A stretch of 64,000 nucleotides of DNA from Candidatus Vondammii sp. HM_W22 (GCF_022530855.2 NZ_CP099567.1:2170001-2234000); one strand, 5' to 3'. Positions 32,136-42,701 are shown, numbered from the stretch's first letter. Made by a program: numbers and translations. Notes: generated from the sequence alone by a model not told the origin.

Positions 32136-33074
32136 TCATATGAGGACAGGACGAATGATTTTCAAGGCCTCTGAGCTCAACTCACCCTCTATTTCGTCCA
32201 GCCAGTGGATTTCAGAATCGGATCGGAGCCAGGTTAATTGGCGTTTGGCGAGCTGGCGGGTGGCTATGATGCCCTTTTCTATCATCATTTCCCTATCCCA
32301 CTCCCCCAGTATATATTTCAGCATCTGGCGATAGCCGACAGAGCGCATCGAGGGCATATCAGGTACCAGATCATCTTGTTTCAGCAGGTTTCTAACCTCC
32401 TGCTCAAAGCCCTGATCCAGCATCAGCTGAAACCGTCCGGCAATCCGTTGGTACAACACCGCCCGCTCTTTTGGCGCGCGCGCCAGCTTTATCACACGAT
32501 AGGGCAGCTTTTTACCACTGCTCTGTGCCTGTAGTTCGGACATGGGACGCCCAGTCAATTCATGCACCTCCAAGGCCCGCTGGATGCGCTGGGTGTCATT
32601 GGGATGAATTCTGGCCCCACCTTTCGGATCGACTTTCAACAGTTTGTCATGCATATACGTCCAACCATGCAGAGCCGCTTCCCGTTCCAGATGTGACCGC
32701 ACCCCCTTATCCGCTTCAGGCAGCTCCGACAAACCGTGCTCCAGAGCACGAAAGTAGAGCATAGTCCCTCCCACCAATAATGGGATATGCCCGGCTGCGG
32801 TGATCTCTGCCATCTCTGCCAGGGCATCCTCCCGGAAACTGGCCACTGAATAGATCTCTGCCGGGTCACAGATATCAATCAGCCGGTGGGGTGCCAGGGC
32901 CAGCCCATCGGCATCCGGTTTGGCTGTACCTATATCCATACCACGGTAAACCAGGGCTGAATCCACACTGATGATTTCACAGGGAAGCTCCTGCACCAAC
33001 TGGATCGCCAGTTCTGTTTTACCGGAGGCCGTCGGCCCCATCAGGAAGATAGCCGGTGGCAGCAGGCTACTCAT
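32136..33074 (-). CDS. miaA: tRNA dimethylallyltransferase
   Basis: Adds the isopentenyl group to A37 of tRNAs reading codons starting with U, the first step to ms2i6A. The 312-residue product contains the P-loop [11 protein letters not shown] (about residue 14), [16 protein letters not shown] (about 38) and [16 protein letters not shown] (about 100), with a C-terminal [12 protein letters not shown] block. The ATG at 33074 overlaps the mutL stop (TGATG), which indicates translational coupling; I prefer it over an upstream extension to 33149. It is intact and in the conserved mutL-miaA-hfq order. Confidence 0.96.
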   Translation of the reverse strand: MSSLLPPAIFLMGPTASGKTELAIQLVQELPCEIISVDSALVYRGMDIGTAKPDADGLALAPHRLIDICDPAEIYSVASFREDALAEMAEITAAGHIPLLVGGTMLYFRALEHGLSELPEADKGVRSHLEREAALHGWTYMHDKLLKVDPKGGARIHPNDTQRIQRALEVHELTGRPMSELQAQSSGKKLPYRVIKLARAPKERAVLYQRIAGRFQLMLDQGFEQEVRNLLKQDDLVPDMPSMRSVGYRQMLKYILGEWDREMMIEKGIIATRQLAKRQLTWLRSDSEIHWLDEIEGELSSEALKIIRPVLI

Positions 33075-34867
33075 CAACGGCCTCGCAGAAAAAGCCGGTC
33101 CAGATTGGCCATATCGAGCTGGGTCCAGGTCGGGCGTCCATGGTTGCACTGATCACTTCGCTCAGTGCGTTCCATATCGCGCAACAGTGCGTTCATCTCT
33201 TCAACAGTTAGGAGGCGATTGGCACGCACCGAGCCATGACAAGCCATGGTCGATAACACCCCATTGATCTCGTTTCGAATCCGCTCACTGGTACCGTGAA
33301 CCACAATATCGGAGAGCAAATCCCGCAACAATTTTTCAGCATCTGCACCCTGTAACGGTACCGGAATGGCACGTACCACCAATGTCTCGGTATCCAATCT
33401 GTCCACCTCCATGCCAAGCTCGGAAAACAGATCCATGTGCTCTTCTGCAAGCTCAGCCTCCCGTCCGCTGACAACGACCGATACCGGCACCAACAGCGGC
33501 TGGCTTTGGATTCCATTCTCGGCACGGGCCTGCTTGAAACATTCGTAGGTGATACGTTCGTGGGCTGCGTGCATATCCACCAGTACCAGCCCCTCACTGT
33601 TCTCCGCCAGAACATAGACCCCTTTGAGCTGCGCCAGGGCATACCCAAGGGGCGGAATCTCTTCAGGTTCATCGGCATTCTCAGCAGATGCAGATGGCAA
33701 TGGGTGTTGCATGTCAAAACTGGACCTATAATTGCCAGAGCGCTCCTGTACTTGAAACCCCAGGGGCCGCTGATAAGCAGACGTTGCCGATAAAGAGGTG
33801 GGCGCCGGTGTCAAGGCAGCATCGATCTGTCGAATTTCACCGGTCTCTCTATCCACTTCTGTTCCGGGTTTAGTCTTGGCCAAAACCTTGTGCAGGGTAC
33901 GGAACAGGAAGTCATGGGCCATCCGACCATCACGAAAACGAACCTCGTGTTTGGTGGGATGGACATTGACATCAACCAGCAGCGGGTCCAGCTCAAGATA
34001 GAGTACATAGGCAGGATGCCTGCCGTGAAACAGCACACCCTGAAACGCCTGACGTACTGCATGAGTGACCAGCTTATCCCGCACCATGCGACCGTTGACA
34101 TAAAAGTACTGCATATCGGCCTGACTACGTGAGAAGGTCGGCCGGGCAACCCATCCAAACAGACGTAATCCCGCCTGCTTCCGCTCAAAATAGAGCGCCT
34201 GCTCCAGAAAAGCCCCCCCCAGAAGCCCGGCCAGCCGTCTCTCCTGCTCCACCCGCTGAGTTGCAGGGGGCTGAGAGAATATTTCACGCCGGTTATGTTG
34301 CAGGGAAAAAGCCACATCAAACCGGCTCAGGGCCAAACGCTTCACCAGAGTCTCGATTTGATTGAATTCTGTCTTTTCCGTGCGCAAAAATTTGCGCCGG
34401 GCCGGTGTGTTAAAGAAAAGGTCGCGCACGTCAAGAGTGGTCCCTACCGGGTGGGCGACAGGTTCGGGTAATGCCACTTGTTTACCACCATCGCCAGTTA
34501 CACTCCAGCCGGCATCCCCATCGGCAGACCTCGATGAGAGGGTCAACCGTGATACCGAGGCTATGCTGGGCAGTGCCTCGCCACGAAACCCCATACTGCA
34601 GACCCTCTCCAACTCTTCAAGGCTGCCGATCTTGCTGGTGGCATGACGGGAGAGCGCCAGGGCCAGATCATCATGCTGAATGCCGCCACCATTATCACGC
34701 ACCCGAATGAGACGAACACCCCCCTGCTCTATCTCCACATCAATCCGGATTGCACCAGCGTCCAGACTGTTCTCCACCAGCTCTTTAACCACCGAAGCCG
34801 GGCGCTCAACCACCTCGCCAGCGGCGATCTGATTGATCAGTTGAGGAGGTAAGGCATGAATGCGCAT
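33074..34867 (-). CDS. mutL: DNA mismatch repair protein MutL
   Basis: Molecular matchmaker between MutS and downstream repair. The 597-residue product has the GHKL ATPase motifs [11 protein letters not shown] (about residue 32), VRDNGGGI (about 57) and [16 protein letters not shown] (about 95). The C-terminal half has [12 protein letters not shown], similar to the endonuclease motif found in many MutL proteins, with Met in place of Gln. It is intact. With a working mutL here, loss of mismatch repair is not the obvious explanation for the many single-base indels in neighbouring genes, although mutS is not in view. Confidence 0.96.
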   Translation of the reverse strand: MRIHALPPQLINQIAAGEVVERPASVVKELVENSLDAGAIRIDVEIEQGGVRLIRVRDNGGGIQHDDLALALSRHATSKIGSLEELERVCSMGFRGEALPSIASVSRLTLSSRSADGDAGWSVTGDGGKQVALPEPVAHPVGTTLDVRDLFFNTPARRKFLRTEKTEFNQIETLVKRLALSRFDVAFSLQHNRREIFSQPPATQRVEQERRLAGLLGGAFLEQALYFERKQAGLRLFGWVARPTFSRSQADMQYFYVNGRMVRDKLVTHAVRQAFQGVLFHGRHPAYVLYLELDPLLVDVNVHPTKHEVRFRDGRMAHDFLFRTLHKVLAKTKPGTEVDRETGEIRQIDAALTPAPTSLSATSAYQRPLGFQVQERSGNYRSSFDMQHPLPSASAENADEPEEIPPLGYALAQLKGVYVLAENSEGLVLVDMHAAHERITYECFKQARAENGIQSQPLLVPVSVVVSGREAELAEEHMDLFSELGMEVDRLDTETLVVRAIPVPLQGADAEKLLRDLLSDIVVHGTSERIRNEINGVLSTMACHGSVRANRLLTVEEMNALLRDMERTERSDQCNHGRPTWTQLDMANLDRLFLRGR

Positions 34868-34995
34868 AAGTTCGTGAATTCCCGATTATTTCTGAAAAGA
34901 GGATTATAAACCGGTTTATGCAATCGAGATTAGTCAAAACTAAAAAAATTCTCTGCATCTCATAATTCAAATTGTTCCAGGATAGTCACTACTTA

Positions 34996-35714
34996 GGATC
35001 TATTAACACTAATTCAGTGCATCAATGATAAGTGCAAAATGAATAAAAACATGAATACAGCATCCAATTTGTCAAAGCGTGAGAAAATATGACGAAATCC
35101 TTTCAAGCGGCGGAACAACGGGAACAATACCCGGATCAAATACCAATTGTCGGGTTTCATCGCCTTCGTAGGCCTTCTCCACAATCACCTGAGTACCTCC
35201 CCAGCTATTGTTTTTAAGGGCTTTAAGCAATTTGCTTCCTTCAGGCTCATCATCAGCTTGTCAGGGATACAATGAAAATGTCACTGCTGTTTGAGCATCT
35301 GCTACAACCCTATGAATTTTGGTTGTCCATCCGGCTCGTGATTTACCGATAAGTTGTTCACCGTTTTTTTAATACGCCCGTACCATCTGGATGGACTTTT
35401 ACTGCCGTGCTATCGAGAGAAACATGATCAACTTGAATATTGGTGATGTCGTTCTCTTGCAGGTCAGAAAATACACAATCCAGAACGCCCTTTCTGGCCC
35501 AACAATTAACACGCGCACAAATACTGTGCCAATTGCCAAATTTCTTCAGTAATCCACGCCACTTGCAACCTTGTTCGACTACATACAAAACGGCATTCCA
35601 CACTTGTAAATTGGATATCTTTGCGTTGCCGCGTTGAATGGGCAGTGATTTTTCAGAAATCTAGTAATGCGCCGATGTAATTTCCATCAGTTTGTTCTAC
35701 CTTAAATTAGTGAT
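34996..35714 (-). mobile_element. IS5-family (IS427-like) element, eroded
   Basis: The minus strand encodes VWNAVLYVVEQGCKWRGLLKK and VDHVSLDSTAVKVHPDGTG, and in another frame LIGKSRAGWTTKIHRVV and GIVPVVPPLEGFRHIFSRFD, all typical of IS427-group transposases. Several frame breaks make it inactive. The left end begins GGATCTATTAACACTAATT after TA; the right end (near 35712) has a partially matching inverse, so it has lost its terminal bases. The end sequence matches that of the MITE at 41782. It lies upstream of mutL in the 34868-36400 non-coding gap. Confidence 0.65.
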
Positions 35715-36300
35715 AAGGAAAACTCTAAAAAACCGACAAAGGCCAATAGTCTCTAGCAAATCGGGAGAGCCCGGTATCTTCGCGCTCATTTTTCTGGCAA
35801 CATCCATATTCATACCTCGCTTCATCCGGCCAGCCACACCAATCGACGCATGTTGTACACCAAATTCATCATACCAACCAACTGGATCAACAGCTCTGAA
35901 AAGAGTTTATCGAAAAAGCCCCATTCTTTCAGGCGCTCACGATATACCCAAACTGTTTTGGCATCGGGCACCTTACCTTCCGGGCTCAGTCCAAGAAAAT
36001 GACAAACGCTATAGCGATCCCGAATCTGGAACTCTGTTTGATCATCGGGTAGATTGAGTAAATGCTGTAGGACCAACACCTTGAACATCGGTACCGCATC
36101 GTAAGGTGGATGCCCACCTTTACTGGGATCATTGTTTTTATAAACTGAGCCCAACAATATCCGAAAACCTCCCAGTCTCCGGTCCTTTCCAGCTTTGGCA
36201 GCGAGTCTCCCATCTGCTCAAGGACGTTAAGTCGGTCTTGATGATCAAAAAACGTTGAATTGGTTACTATGATCGCTGATTTTGGAAGATTTTTAGAGGC
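35715..36300 (-). mobile_element. IS5-family remnant (copy C) with internal deletion
   Basis: On the minus strand the N-terminal half of the copy A/B transposase (KLERTGDWEVFGYCW, RDRYSVCHFLGLSPEGK, KTVWVYRERLKEWGF) runs directly into the last codons of the same family (VGMMNLVYNMRRLVWLAG), so the central catalytic region is deleted. It also carries at least one frameshift near 36150. The two termini may still be close to intact, making this a MITE-like derivative. It abuts the IS427-like remnant at 34996. Confidence 0.65.
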
Positions 36301-36328
36301 TCCCTCAGCACGCCCATAGGGAGCCTCT
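36295..36328. repeat. Perfect 11-bp hairpin made of IS5 end sequence
   Basis: AGAGGCTCCCT and AGGGAGCCTCT are perfect inverse copies around a 12-base loop. The left arm is the end of the adjacent IS5 remnant (copy C), so the right arm is probably the end of a second or deleted copy. It lies just past the 3' end of the ald gene and might terminate its transcript, although only a short run of A or T bases follows. Confidence 0.5.
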
Positions 36329-36404
36329 AATCAATTTATAATCTTCTTGATTCTTTGTAAAAACGGGTCTTCTAGAAAACGACCAATGCAATACCAAGAG
36401 CCAA

Positions 36405-37522
36405 TCACTCCATCATTGCCGCTTTAGCAGATTGATAATCGTAATCCAACGCCCTTGCCACTGCTTCGCAGGTTACCTGCCCACGATGGACATTTAAGCC
36501 ATTCAATAGACCAGCGTCATCCGTCAGCGCCTGGAGGAGTCCTTTATTGGCAAGCGCCAGTGTATAAGGCAGTGTTGCATTGTTCAGCGCATAGGTCGAT
36601 GTATGAGCCACAGCACCCGGCATGTTGGCCACGCAATAGTGGACAATATTATCGACAATAAAAGCAGGGTTTGCATGGGTGGTTGGATGGGACGTCTCAA
36701 AACAACCGCCCTGATCAATGGCGACATCCACCAGCACCGAACCCGCTTTCATCCGCCCCAGCATCTCCCGGGTGACCAATTTGGGTGCGGCGGCACCTGG
36801 AACCAGGACTGCACCAACCACCAGATCAGCACCTAATACGTACTCCTCCAACGTCTCCGTGGTTGAATAGATCGTATTGAGCCGACCACCAAACTGCGTA
36901 TCCAGTTCAGCCAATCGCTCCAATGAACGGTCAAGTACAGTGACACGGGCTTCCAACCCCATCGCCATGCGAATGGCATTGGTGCCCACAACACCGCAGC
37001 CAATAACCGCAACATGAGCAGGGGAAACACCAGGCACCCCACCCAGTAGACGCCCTGCCCCATCATTGGATTTTTCCAGGCACTGTGCCCCGGCCTGGAT
37101 CGACATCCGACCAGCCACTTCTGACATTGGAGTTAACAGGGGCAGTCCGCCCCGTTCATCGGTTACCGTTTCATAAGCAATGGCCGTGGCACCAGAGGTG
37201 GCCAGTAATTTCGCCTGTTCAGGGTCGGCGCAAGGTGCAAGTAGGTGAACAGTAACTGCCCCTCTCTCAACATTCTGCACTCATCAGGCTGGGGCTCTTT
37301 GACTTTAACGATCATCTCTGCCCTTTGAAAAATCTCGCCGGCGCTGCCGACAATCCCTGCCCCGGCCGCCATATAGGCGTCATCACCCATACCTATACCC
37401 ATCCCGGCCTGGGTCTCCACCAGCACCTGATGACCATTGGCAATCAGCTCACGCACACTGGCCGGTATCATCCCGACACGATATTCATTATTTTTAATCT
37501 CTTTGGGTATACCGATCAGCAT
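36405..37522 (-). pseudogene. ald: Alanine dehydrogenase, single frameshift
   Basis: NAD-dependent enzyme interconverting alanine with pyruvate and ammonia. The N-terminal part (37522, MLIGIPKEIKNNEYRVGMIP) ends its frame at YLHLAPTLNRR; the rest resumes in another frame at [19 protein letters not shown] and continues to 36405 with the NAD-binding region [19 protein letters not shown] and TTHANPAFIVDNIVHYCVAN. One base missing near 37225 (YLHLAPDPEQ would be natural) explains the break. All other conserved parts are present. The gene is either recently inactivated or affected by a sequencing error. It is transcribed divergently from an ABC exporter. Confidence 0.85.
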
Positions 37523-37607
37523 GAATTTGTCTCCAAACAAGCTCTGTTTCTGAAGCAGGCAACAATAATAGGATACAATGCCTTTCTGTTTTTTGCCGGG
37601 AAAATCC

Positions 37608-38495
37608 GTGAATCCTATTCTGCAAGTAACCAACTTGGCTAAGCACTACAGCGAAGTGAAAGCCGTAGATGGCGTAAGTTTTGCTATTGAGCAAGGTACC
37701 TGCTTTGGCTTGCTGGGGCCCAACGGCGCAGGCAAAAGTACAACCGTAGAGATACTTGAAGGGATTATTACACCCACTTCCGGCAACATCAGATACAGGG
37801 GGGAACCGATTGGTCCCGAGTTCCGCAACGATGCCGGAATCATGTTCCAGAGCACATCACTGCAGGATTACATCAAGGTAAAAGAGGCCCTGATCCTGTT
37901 TCAGCGCTTCTATCCCCGCTCCCGTCCTCTGGATGAGTTGATCGAACGCTGCGCCCTGAATAAGTTTCTCGACCGTGATGTAAGAAATCTCTCAGGCGGC
38001 CAGAGACAACGATTGTTGCTGGCCATTGCCCTGATCAATGATCCGGAAATTATTTTTCTCGACGAACCCACCACAGGTCTCGATCCACAGGCACGGCGGA
38101 ATTTCTGGTCGTTGGTAAAACAGATCAAAGCGGAAAAAAAGACGCTGATACTCACCACCCACTACATGGAAGAGGCGCATGAACTCTGCGATGAAATCGC
38201 CATCATGGATCATGGGCATATTATCTCCCAGGGATCGCCCCAAGCCTTACTCAAAGCACATTTTGATAATTCAGTAATCACTCTCCCCGATAGCGATGTA
38301 CCGCAATCACTTGACCAGGACGACAAGCTTTCTCTGTTCAGGAAAGAGGGTCAGGTCAGCATTCTTAGCAGTGACATAAACACCTCAATCCTGCATCTAA
38401 TCAACCAGGGAGTGCCCCTCACTCGTCTCCAGGTCCGCTCCCGCACCCTAGAAGACCTATTTCTTGCACTCACCGGCCACGAACTACGAAGCTGA
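37608..38495 (+). CDS. ABC transporter ATP-binding protein (DrrA/NodI type)
   Basis: ATPase subunit of an ABC-2 exporter, about 295 residues. Motifs: Walker A GPNGAGKST (about residue 38), signature NLSGGQRQR, Walker B IIFLDEPTTGLD and a switch His in LTTHYMEEAHE, followed by the C-terminal domain typical of this family. I prefer the GTG at 37608, giving VNPILQVTNLAKHYSEVKA, over an ATG at 37578. The permease starts one base after its stop, so they are one operon. Possible substrates include polyketides, Nod-factor-like lipids or drugs; nothing here decides between them. Confidence 0.9.
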   Translation: MNPILQVTNLAKHYSEVKAVDGVSFAIEQGTCFGLLGPNGAGKSTTVEILEGIITPTSGNIRYRGEPIGPEFRNDAGIMFQSTSLQDYIKVKEALILFQRFYPRSRPLDELIERCALNKFLDRDVRNLSGGQRQRLLLAIALINDPEIIFLDEPTTGLDPQARRNFWSLVKQIKAEKKTLILTTHYMEEAHELCDEIAIMDHGHIISQGSPQALLKAHFDNSVITLPDSDVPQSLDQDDKLSLFRKEGQVSILSSDINTSILHLINQGVPLTRLQVRSRTLEDLFLALTGHELRS

Positions 38496-38496
38496 C

Positions 38497-39504
38497 ATGA
38501 TCAAATCACGCCGCTTTTTTGCTGTTTTCTCAGCCCGCAACCATGAGTTCATGCGGGACAGGGTTGCTGTCTCCTGGAATATCGTGCTGCCGGTAATGAT
38601 TGTCATGGGCTTTGCCTTTGCATTCACCAGCGACAGTATGGATCTGTTTAAAGTTGGTATCCATGGCGATCCCGGCCAAGCTGCCGAGACCAACCACTTT
38701 CTGCAAACGGAACACATCCAGTTTATTCCTGTGGACAAACTGGATACTGCGGTAACCAAAGTCGAACGCCACCAACTGGATATGCTGCTCGACCTCGATA
38801 GCATGCGCTACTGGATCAACAGCAGCTCAGCCAATGGTTATATCGTGGAGAGGCTCCTCGAAGGTTCCTCATCAGCACTGGAAAAACAGACCGTCACCGG
38901 GGATGAGGTCCGTTATGTAGACTGGCTGATCCCCGGTGTACTGGGGATGAACATCATGTTCAGTTCCCTGTTCGGCGTAGGTTATGTGATTGTGCGGTAC
39001 CGGAAAAACGGTGTGCTAAAACGACTGAAGGCAACACCCCTCACCGCTTTCGAATTCCTTTCCGCCCAGGTACTCTCCCGGCTCTGGCTGATTGTCCTGG
39101 TGACCGTGTTGGTTTACGCTGGCACTAATCTGCTGATTGGCTTTCGCATGTACGGTTCCTACACAACGCTGCTACTGGTACTGACACTCGGTACACTGAG
39201 CATGATCAGCCTGGGATTGATCGTTGCCGCCCGCCTGGCCAGTGAGGAAGCCGCCAATGGCCTGCTGAACATGATGAGCTGGCCGATGATGCTGCTGTCC
39301 GGTGTCTGGTTCTCCCTTGAGGGATCAAATCCATTGGTTCAGCAGTTTGCCAACGCCCTTCCGCTCACCCATGTAATCGAAGCGGCGAGGGCCGTGATGA
39401 TCGATGGCGCAGCCATTACAGATATCTGGCACCATCTGGTGATTCTTGTGGGGATGACGGCCCTGTTCACGACGATTGGGGCAAGCAGCTTCAAATGGGA
39501 ATAA
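38497..39504 (+). CDS. ABC-2 type transporter permease
   Basis: Integral membrane subunit of the exporter with the ATPase encoded just upstream (one-base gap). The 335-residue protein has an N-terminal membrane segment (NIVLPVMIVMGFAFAF), a periplasmic domain of about 110 residues, then five membrane segments, and the ABC-2 signature region NGLLNMMSWPMMLLSGVWFS with LPLTHVIEAARAVMIDG. The ATG at 38497 matches the ATPase gene's end. It meets ptsP tail to tail, with ten bases between. Confidence 0.88.
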   Translation: MIKSRRFFAVFSARNHEFMRDRVAVSWNIVLPVMIVMGFAFAFTSDSMDLFKVGIHGDPGQAAETNHFLQTEHIQFIPVDKLDTAVTKVERHQLDMLLDLDSMRYWINSSSANGYIVERLLEGSSSALEKQTVTGDEVRYVDWLIPGVLGMNIMFSSLFGVGYVIVRYRKNGVLKRLKATPLTAFEFLSAQVLSRLWLIVLVTVLVYAGTNLLIGFRMYGSYTTLLLVLTLGTLSMISLGLIVAARLASEEAANGLLNMMSWPMMLLSGVWFSLEGSNPLVQQFANALPLTHVIEAARAVMIDGAAITDIWHHLVILVGMTALFTTIGASSFKWE

Positions 39505-39513
39505 CCTGACTGA

Positions 39514-41778
39514 TTATTTACCCGGCCTAACCAGCCCGCTCAGCCCCATATCCTCAAATGCATTCTCCATCAGCTCACGGACCTTACCAGCATCTTCCAG
39601 TCTAAGCGCAGCCTTCAGCAGATGGCGTGCCCGGGAGCGGCTGAAACTGCGCACCACCCACTTGACTTTGAGCAGACTGGCAGCGCTCATGCTGAGGCTG
39701 TCCACTCCCATACCAAGCAACAGTACCGAAGCCAGCGGATCGCCAGCCATTTCACCGCAGACACTCACCGGCCGATTGTAGACGGCCGCACCTTTGACAA
39801 TCTGCACCAAAGCTCTCAACACGGAAGGGTGCATTTCGTTATAGAGTTCAGCAACCATGGGATTGTTGCGATCGACCGCCAGTAGATACTGCGTCAGGTC
39901 ATTGCTGCCTACTGAGAGAAAATCGACCCGGCGGGCGATCTCCTCTATCTGATAAACCGCAGCAGGCACCTCGATCATCACACCCACCTTGGGCATGGTC
40001 ACGGCAGCTCCCTCATCTTCCAACTCATCATGAGCCCGCTGAATCAGCAGCAGCAGTTCATCCACTTCGGTAACCGAGCTGATCATTGGCAGCATAATCT
40101 GTAGATTATCCGTGCCGATAGCCGCTTTCAGCATGGCACGGATCTGGGTAAGGAAGATCTCCGGGTGATCAAGGGATATACGAATACCACGCCAGCCGAG
40201 GAAAGGGTTGGGCTCCTCCACAGGAAAATAGGGCAGCGGTTTGTCACCACCGATATCGAGGGTACGCAAGGTTACGGGGCGGGGAGCAAAGGTCTCCAGC
40301 ACTTTACCGTAGGCTGCCGTCTGGGTCGTTTCTCCCGGGAAGCGGTCACGGGCCATAAACAGAAATTCTGTGCGGTAAAGACCTATACCTTCTGATTCTG
40401 CGATACCCAGAGAGCTCATCTCAGAGACCAGGCCGGTGTTGAGATAGAGCGGTACTTTAACGCCGTCAGTCATCTCCGCCGGCTGACCGCGCAACCTATC
40501 CAGCTCACGCGACAGCTCACGCTCCTCTTTCGCCAGCCGCTGATACTCATTCCGAACAGAACCCGTAGGAGAGAGATAAACCCTGCCATGATAGCCATCG
40601 ATAATGACTTCACGCCCTTCGACACGGTTCACCGGAAGATCCTTCACTCCCATGACCGCAGGAACCCCCATACCCCGGGCCAGAATGGCCACATGGGATG
40701 AACCGGTCCCGGTTGCGGAAACGATCCCGGCCAACCGCTCTCTCGGAACTTCTGCCAACTGGGTTGCACTCACATCCTCACCCACCAGGATGGTCTGCTC
40801 GGGATAGATGACTTCCCGGGGCTTGTCACTCTGCAGATGCATCAGAATCCGCCGTCCCAGATCCCGAATATCGGAGGCACGCTCCCGCAGATAGACATCT
40901 TCCATATCATCAAATATTTTTGCGTGTACTTCTGTTGTATGGTGCAACGCCGTCTGTACCCACTCTCCCTGCTGAATACGCTCTATGGTCTGGCTTATCA
41001 GGGTGTCGCCACCCAGCATCAGCAGCAAGGCATCGAACAGGGCGCGATCTTCCGCAGGCAATCGCTTATCCAGATTCGCCTGAAGCCGCTTCAGCTCCAC
41101 TTCCACTTTGGCAACTGCAGCACGGAAAGCAGCAATCTCCTCTTCAGGATCTTCCACAGGTCTGTCCGGCACTGCTTCCAGATCAGCCTGCTGGTAAGCC
41201 ACCACCACTGAGCCGATGGCAACACCTGAGGCACTGGGGCGTCCCCGGAGAAAACGATCCGCCCCTCCGTTGGTAGTGTGTCCGCTGTCCAGTTCACCAC
41301 TCGCCCGTGCATGGGTTATGGCACCCGCCAGCTGGGCCGCCAGGGTAAAGAGAAAGGTAACTTCATCATCGTCGAATTGACGAGGCTCCTGTTGGCGTAC
41401 CACCAGCACACCCAACACCTTTCGATTCTGGATAATCGGCGCTCCGAGAAACCCGTGGTAGTGGGTTTCTCCCGTCGCGCTGACACGGAGATAGTGGGGG
41501 TGGTTGGTGGCATCGTCCAGATTAAGGGGTTCCGCCCGCTCACATACCAGGCCGATCAGGCCCCGGTGCAGAGGGAGGCTTACCTTGCCCACCGCCTCTG
41601 GCCGCAGGCCTTTGGTAGCACGCAGAACATGGCAACGCTGTTTGAAATCGGTCAGATAGACAGAGCAGACATCTGCATCGATTGCCTGCTTCACCTGTTC
41701 CACGATGATAGTAAGTGCCTCACCCAGGTCAGGCGCTCTATTTACTTTCTTGACAATGCGGTGCAGCGTCTCAAGCAT
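39514..41778 (-). CDS. ptsP: Phosphoenolpyruvate-protein phosphotransferase PtsP (EI-Ntr)
   Basis: First component of the nitrogen-related phosphotransferase chain, passing phosphate from PEP to NPr. The 754-residue product has an N-terminal GAF domain (about 1-165), the phosphohistidine domain with TGTGSSHVAILARGMGVPAV (about residue 345) and the PEP-binding TIM barrel with GLYRTEFLFMARDRFP and SVGSNDLTQYLLAVDRNNP. The ATG at 41778 gives the standard MLETLHRIVKKVN start. A MITE end lies only three bases upstream of this ATG, so its ribosome binding site must come from MITE sequence (AGG at about -10). In other gammaproteobacteria it lies just after rppH, as here. Confidence 0.95.
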   Translation of the reverse strand: MLETLHRIVKKVNRAPDLGEALTIIVEQVKQAIDADVCSVYLTDFKQRCHVLRATKGLRPEAVGKVSLPLHRGLIGLVCERAEPLNLDDATNHPHYLRVSATGETHYHGFLGAPIIQNRKVLGVLVVRQQEPRQFDDDEVTFLFTLAAQLAGAITHARASGELDSGHTTNGGADRFLRGRPSASGVAIGSVVVAYQQADLEAVPDRPVEDPEEEIAAFRAAVAKVEVELKRLQANLDKRLPAEDRALFDALLLMLGGDTLISQTIERIQQGEWVQTALHHTTEVHAKIFDDMEDVYLRERASDIRDLGRRILMHLQSDKPREVIYPEQTILVGEDVSATQLAEVPRERLAGIVSATGTGSSHVAILARGMGVPAVMGVKDLPVNRVEGREVIIDGYHGRVYLSPTGSVRNEYQRLAKEERELSRELDRLRGQPAEMTDGVKVPLYLNTGLVSEMSSLGIAESEGIGLYRTEFLFMARDRFPGETTQTAAYGKVLETFAPRPVTLRTLDIGGDKPLPYFPVEEPNPFLGWRGIRISLDHPEIFLTQIRAMLKAAIGTDNLQIMLPMISSVTEVDELLLLIQRAHDELEDEGAAVTMPKVGVMIEVPAAVYQIEEIARRVDFLSVGSNDLTQYLLAVDRNNPMVAELYNEMHPSVLRALVQIVKGAAVYNRPVSVCGEMAGDPLASVLLLGMGVDSLSMSAASLLKVKWVVRSFSRSRARHLLKAALRLEDAGKVRELMENAFEDMGLSGLVRPGK

Positions 41779-41781
41779 CTA

Positions 41782-42046
41782 GGACCTGTTAACACTAATC
41801 CAATAGGCTCTGCTGGGACTATTTTTTTGCCCAGCAAGGCAGAATGAGTAAGGTGTAGTAACTCTACATGAGCGAATGATAACGCGGCTGGGCGGAAAAA
41901 TAGCCCCAGCCCTTCGGGTTGCGCCTGAAAAAGTGCCACTCATCGTTGCTCGTCGCTCATTTGGAGTAACCAAACTACTCTCCTCGCGCCTTGATTGGCA
42001 CTTTTTCAGGCACAACAGAGCCTATTGGATCAGTGTTAACAGATCC
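41782..42046. mobile_element. MITE between rppH and ptsP, 265 bp
   Basis: The ends are 31-base near-perfect inverted repeats: GGACCTGTTAACACTAATCC and onward on the left, and GGATCTGTTAACACTGATCC and onward when the right end is read inward. TA flanks both sides. No coding sequence is inside; it carries a palindromic interior (for example GCCACTCATC...GGCACTTTTTC around GCCCTTCGGGTTGC). The first 19 bases match the end of the IS427-like element at 34996, suggesting that it was mobilised by that family. It separates rppH and ptsP, which normally form one operon. Confidence 0.75.
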
Positions 42047-42053
42047 TATAGGG

Positions 42054-42578
42054 TCAGCGACGATTTTGGCGCAGGTAGTTGGCACGTGAGCGCACCGGGG
42101 TGCCCTTGGGAAACAGTAATGGTGCCAGTTCCTCCAGCGCTCGACTGTAGACCCTCCATTTGAAATAGACCACCTCACGCAGAGGATGCCAGTACCTTAC
42201 CCAACGCCAATCATCAAACTCAGGTTTGGGGGAGCGATCGAGGCAGAAGCTCGTCTCACTACAGAGCACCCGCAACAGAAACCAGCGCTGTTTCTGGCCA
42301 ATGCAGAGTGGCTGGCAATGGTGACGGAGGTAGCGTTTTGGAAGCCGGTATTTCAACCAGTCTCCGGTCACACCCACCAGTTCCACTTGGTTTGGCTTGA
42401 GCCCAACCTCCTCTTCCAACTCCCTGAACATCGCCTGCTCTGGCGTCTCATCCTCATTTATACCACCCTGGGGGAATTGCCAGGCATTCTGCCCCACCCG
42501 GCGCCCCCAAAACAGCTGCCGATTATGATTGCAGAGAATAATGCCGACGTTAGGTCTGTAACCTTCAGAATCAATCAA
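42054..42578 (-). CDS. rppH: RNA 5'-pyrophosphohydrolase
   Basis: Nudix enzyme that removes pyrophosphate from triphosphorylated mRNA 5' ends and so starts RNase E decay. The 174-residue protein has the Nudix box [22 protein letters not shown] (positions about 38-59; split here by residue spacing) and the family segments QNAWQFPQ and YRLPKRYLR. The start is a TTG at 42578 giving the typical [13 protein letters not shown]-terminus; AGG lies seven bases upstream. The 3' end lies eight bases from the MITE. The motif length follows the normal GX5EX7REUXEEXGU pattern. Confidence 0.93.
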   Translation of the reverse strand: MIDSEGYRPNVGIILCNHNRQLFWGRRVGQNAWQFPQGGINEDETPEQAMFRELEEEVGLKPNQVELVGVTGDWLKYRLPKRYLRHHCQPLCIGQKQRWFLLRVLCSETSFCLDRSPKPEFDDWRWVRYWHPLREVVYFKWRVYSRALEELAPLLFPKGTPVRSRANYLRQNRR

Positions 42579-42701
42579 AGGAAAACCTATTGAAATTATT
42601 TAAGTTGATTTGATTGTTCCATATTCACCCGCATCCCGGCAACTCTCGACCAAGAATGAGATAGAATGCTGTTTTCAAAATCATAATTGGGAGTCAAGCC
42701 C

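Noticed and set aside
41278-41847. 189-codon plus-strand frame opposite ptsP that runs into the MITE
   Set aside because: It overlaps conserved ptsP sequence for most of its length; no signal for an independent gene.
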